Shown in pieces: positions 62,617 through 64,000 of a stretch of 64,000 nucleotides of DNA. The DNA is from Amoeboaphelidium protococcarum (lineage: Eukaryota > Aphelidiomycota > Aphelidea): contig JALECJ010000256.1 in assembly GCA_023515745.1 (NCBI GenBank), forward strand, positions 806,001 to 870,000, given 5' to 3'. The position numbers and the translations under genes were made by a program. The notes below the pieces were generated by a model that worked only from the letters and a program-made list of their open reading frames with translations, was not told the DNA's origin and searched no databases. Position 1 is the stretch's first letter. Each line of letters opens with the position of its first letter.

Positions 62617-63270
62617 TCATCGAACTATATAATACGTTAGTATAAGGATCCACATTAAAGTCTATAAGTATAATGTCTATGTAAATTAAGATTGTCGTGA
62701 TTGAGCATTAGAACTCGAGGTGGAATTGTTTTCAGGTTTGGGAATCAACTCGATCGCAGTTGAAGTATTTTTGAGATATGGCGGATTATTCAGAGGATCA
62801 TTACATCCTCCACCTTAGCATCGGCCTACTCCGCAGTAGTCCTCTGTGACACCGCAGAATCCATTTATCGAACAGCAGCCCTTGGAGCATTTCTTGCCAT
62901 TTGCCTGTACTCCACACTCAGCACCACTGAACAGTGCCGGCCTAGCAGCACTGAACGTAATCTGGGAGCATGAGCCAGAGACACAAAATGGCGCGTAACA
63001 ATGCAGCTCCGAAGAGCCGCAGTAATTTCATGATGAACAGCATTGACCAGATGGGCAATTCTTGTAAATGCCACATTAGTCACCAAAGCCTTCGCCAGTG
63101 GGCATCGGTTTATCGAGAAGAATAGGTGGCCATGCCAGCAGGGGGTCTAACACAGTGTTGTTGTTGAACAATGATAGATCTTGAGCCGAGACAAGCGTTT
63201 GAAACAACAAAGCGGCAATCAGTTTTTTATCCCTGTTTTGCAGTAATTTAACAGACATTTCTAGCGCCAT
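62617..63270 (-). pseudogene. Secreted protein with two hevein domains, interrupted by an in-frame TGA
   Basis: The frame runs from ATG at 63270 (signal peptide, with an alternative ATG at 63258) to TGA at 62617, 217 codons, with one internal TGA at 63028-63030 (codon 81). Domain 1 (about residues 66-101) has all eight ChtBD1 cysteines, and the TGA sits inside its core, between CCSS and NYCG. Domain 2 (119-157) is a complete hevein domain (CCSINGFCG). A Ser/Thr-rich stretch and a hydrophobic C-terminus (LYLQTLMWILIL) suggest membrane or GPI anchoring. Either this is a recent pseudogene, TGA is read through here, or there is a sequencing error. Called pseudogene because no other gene here needs TGA to be sense. 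Confidence 0.7.
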
Positions 63271-63522
63271 GAGTATATAATTAAGAATAAATTTTAATGC
63301 TAATAATGAATATAATGGACAATAGAAGCAATTATAGAAAAATAAGTCACTTTCGTCACTAATAAATCTGATAGTGTCGTACTTTCCACTCGCCAAGCCA
63401 ATCAAGATGTTAGCTCTTGAGATCACGCGTTACTTGTAACATGTAAAGATCTTTTTTAGATTCATCAAAATATAACTGAAAACTGTATTTTAAAACTCGA
63501 TTCATTATTCACCCACTAATAT
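63271..63522. other. Intergenic between the hevein gene and tetraspanin
   Basis: 252 bases with one ACGCGT near 63425. The frame of the hevein gene stays open upstream to 63426 but begins with low-complexity sequence, so I treat this as promoter/UTR. Confidence 0.35.
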
Positions 63523-64000
63523 TCACTAATAGTTCCTGTTCAAACTGTGAGCAGCCTCCAATTCCTTGCGATAAGTTGTCTAGCCGCAACATCCACACAG
63601 CATCAACAAGCATCCAAAAAGAGCCAACACTTCGAAACCACCTAGTGCAAAAAGGACAATGTAGATAGTTTTACGAGAATCCTGGTACTGCTGCTCAAGA
63701 AGTGGGAAACAAGCAGGTCTTGTGGTAATGCCGATCGCTGGGCACTGCTCAGTTACCGCCTGACGGTCAATAACAGATTCAAAGCCACAACAATCCCTAG
63801 CATTCTGGAAATTAGCACGCTGCTCAGTACTCCAGTTACCCCAGAATTCAGAAGCAGCATCGCGGATATTAATATTTCCACGAGCAATCAGCACACCCAA
63901 CGCAACTTGGCCAGCAATCAAAATCAAGAGAAGAAACACATACAGCAAAAGCACACCTCTAGATCTGGAGCCAAAGCATCCAACGAGAGCAGTCAGCAGC
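63523..64000 (-). CDS. Tetraspanin (5' end outside window)
   Basis: Partial, about 159 residues to TAG-TGA at 63523. It starts inside the second membrane span (GCFGSRSRGVLLLYVFLLLI), then the large extracellular loop with the tetraspanin CCG motif (NARDCCGFESV) and two further cysteines, then the fourth span IYIVLFALGGFEVLALFGCL. The loop has four cysteines, as in the simplest members. The cytosolic tail is short. Tetraspanins organise membrane microdomains; fungal Pls1-type members are needed for appressorium function, but the specific subclass cannot be assigned. Confidence 0.88.

Noticed and set aside
62865-63086. A minus frame inside the two-hevein gene
   Set aside because: It is the shifted frame of the same gene; the correct frame shows the ordered hevein cysteines.

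Overview
The window is nuclear DNA from a eukaryote that reads TAA and TAG as glutamine and uses TGA as its only normal stop. Under the standard code almost every gene here looks broken. With TAA/TAG read as Gln, about 34 long reading frames open, each ending at TGA. The reassignment shows at family-conserved Gln positions: RPS6 codon 13, the coronin motif EQCYEN, the alanyl-tRNA synthetase motifs GMNQFKP and [14 protein letters not shown], the Sip5 motif CCNQPICTECF, and a conserved Gln in the complex I factor CIA30. Introns are rare, 52-70 nt, GT-AG, usually ending TGTAG, and mostly near 5' ends.

Gene content points to an opisthokont near the base of Fungi. It includes Sip5, a DUF3844-type EGF/TM protein, a CSC1/TMEM63 channel, a Src1/Man1 inner nuclear membrane protein, TAF2, PI synthase and two secreted hevein-type chitin-binding proteins. 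Animal-like members missing from many yeasts are also present: condensin II CAP-D3, RELCH, tetraspanin, and a PWWP/LEDGF-like factor. An aphelid-like lineage would fit the code plus the gene set, but I cannot confirm the species from the sequence.

Layout. 1-2.9 kb: 3' end of a TRAPPC11-like gene (+), a secreted hevein protein (-), RPS6 (+). 3.4-10 kb: a Q/N-rich protein (+), an unidentified helical protein (-), TAF2 (-). 10-21 kb: DUF3844-like membrane protein (+), CSC1 channel (-), a 1504-aa RA-like/PH/AGC kinase (-), Src1/Man1 (-). 21-27 kb: U1-C (+), isovaleryl-CoA dehydrogenase (-), SPOUT methyltransferase of the C9orf114 family (+), coronin (-). 27-41 kb: Polo kinase (-), topoisomerase I (-), BRX1 (+), alanyl-tRNA synthetase (-), rhomboid protease (-), NOC3 (-). 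41-51 kb: LMW-PTP, CIA30, Sip5, CAP-D3, PI synthase, a charged nuclear-type protein (all +). 51-64 kb: an unidentified mitochondrial-type protein (-), a small membrane protein (+), RPL30 (-), PWWP/IBD protein (+), LEA2-like membrane protein (-), RELCH (-), UPF3 (-), a secreted protein (-), a two-hevein-domain protein interrupted by an in-frame TGA (-), and the 3' part of a tetraspanin (-).

The genes do not form one pathway. Themes that recur are chromosome biology (TAF2, TOP1, CAP-D3, Polo, PWWP, Src1), ribosome and RNA work (RPS6, RPL30, BRX1, NOC3, SPOUT, U1-C, UPF3, AlaRS), membranes and trafficking (TRAPPC11, RELCH, PIS, CSC1), and secreted chitin-binding proteins. I saw no transposon, CRISPR array, tRNA or rRNA. 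The items most worth follow-up are the RA-like/PH/AGC kinase fusion and the in-frame TGA in the second hevein gene.
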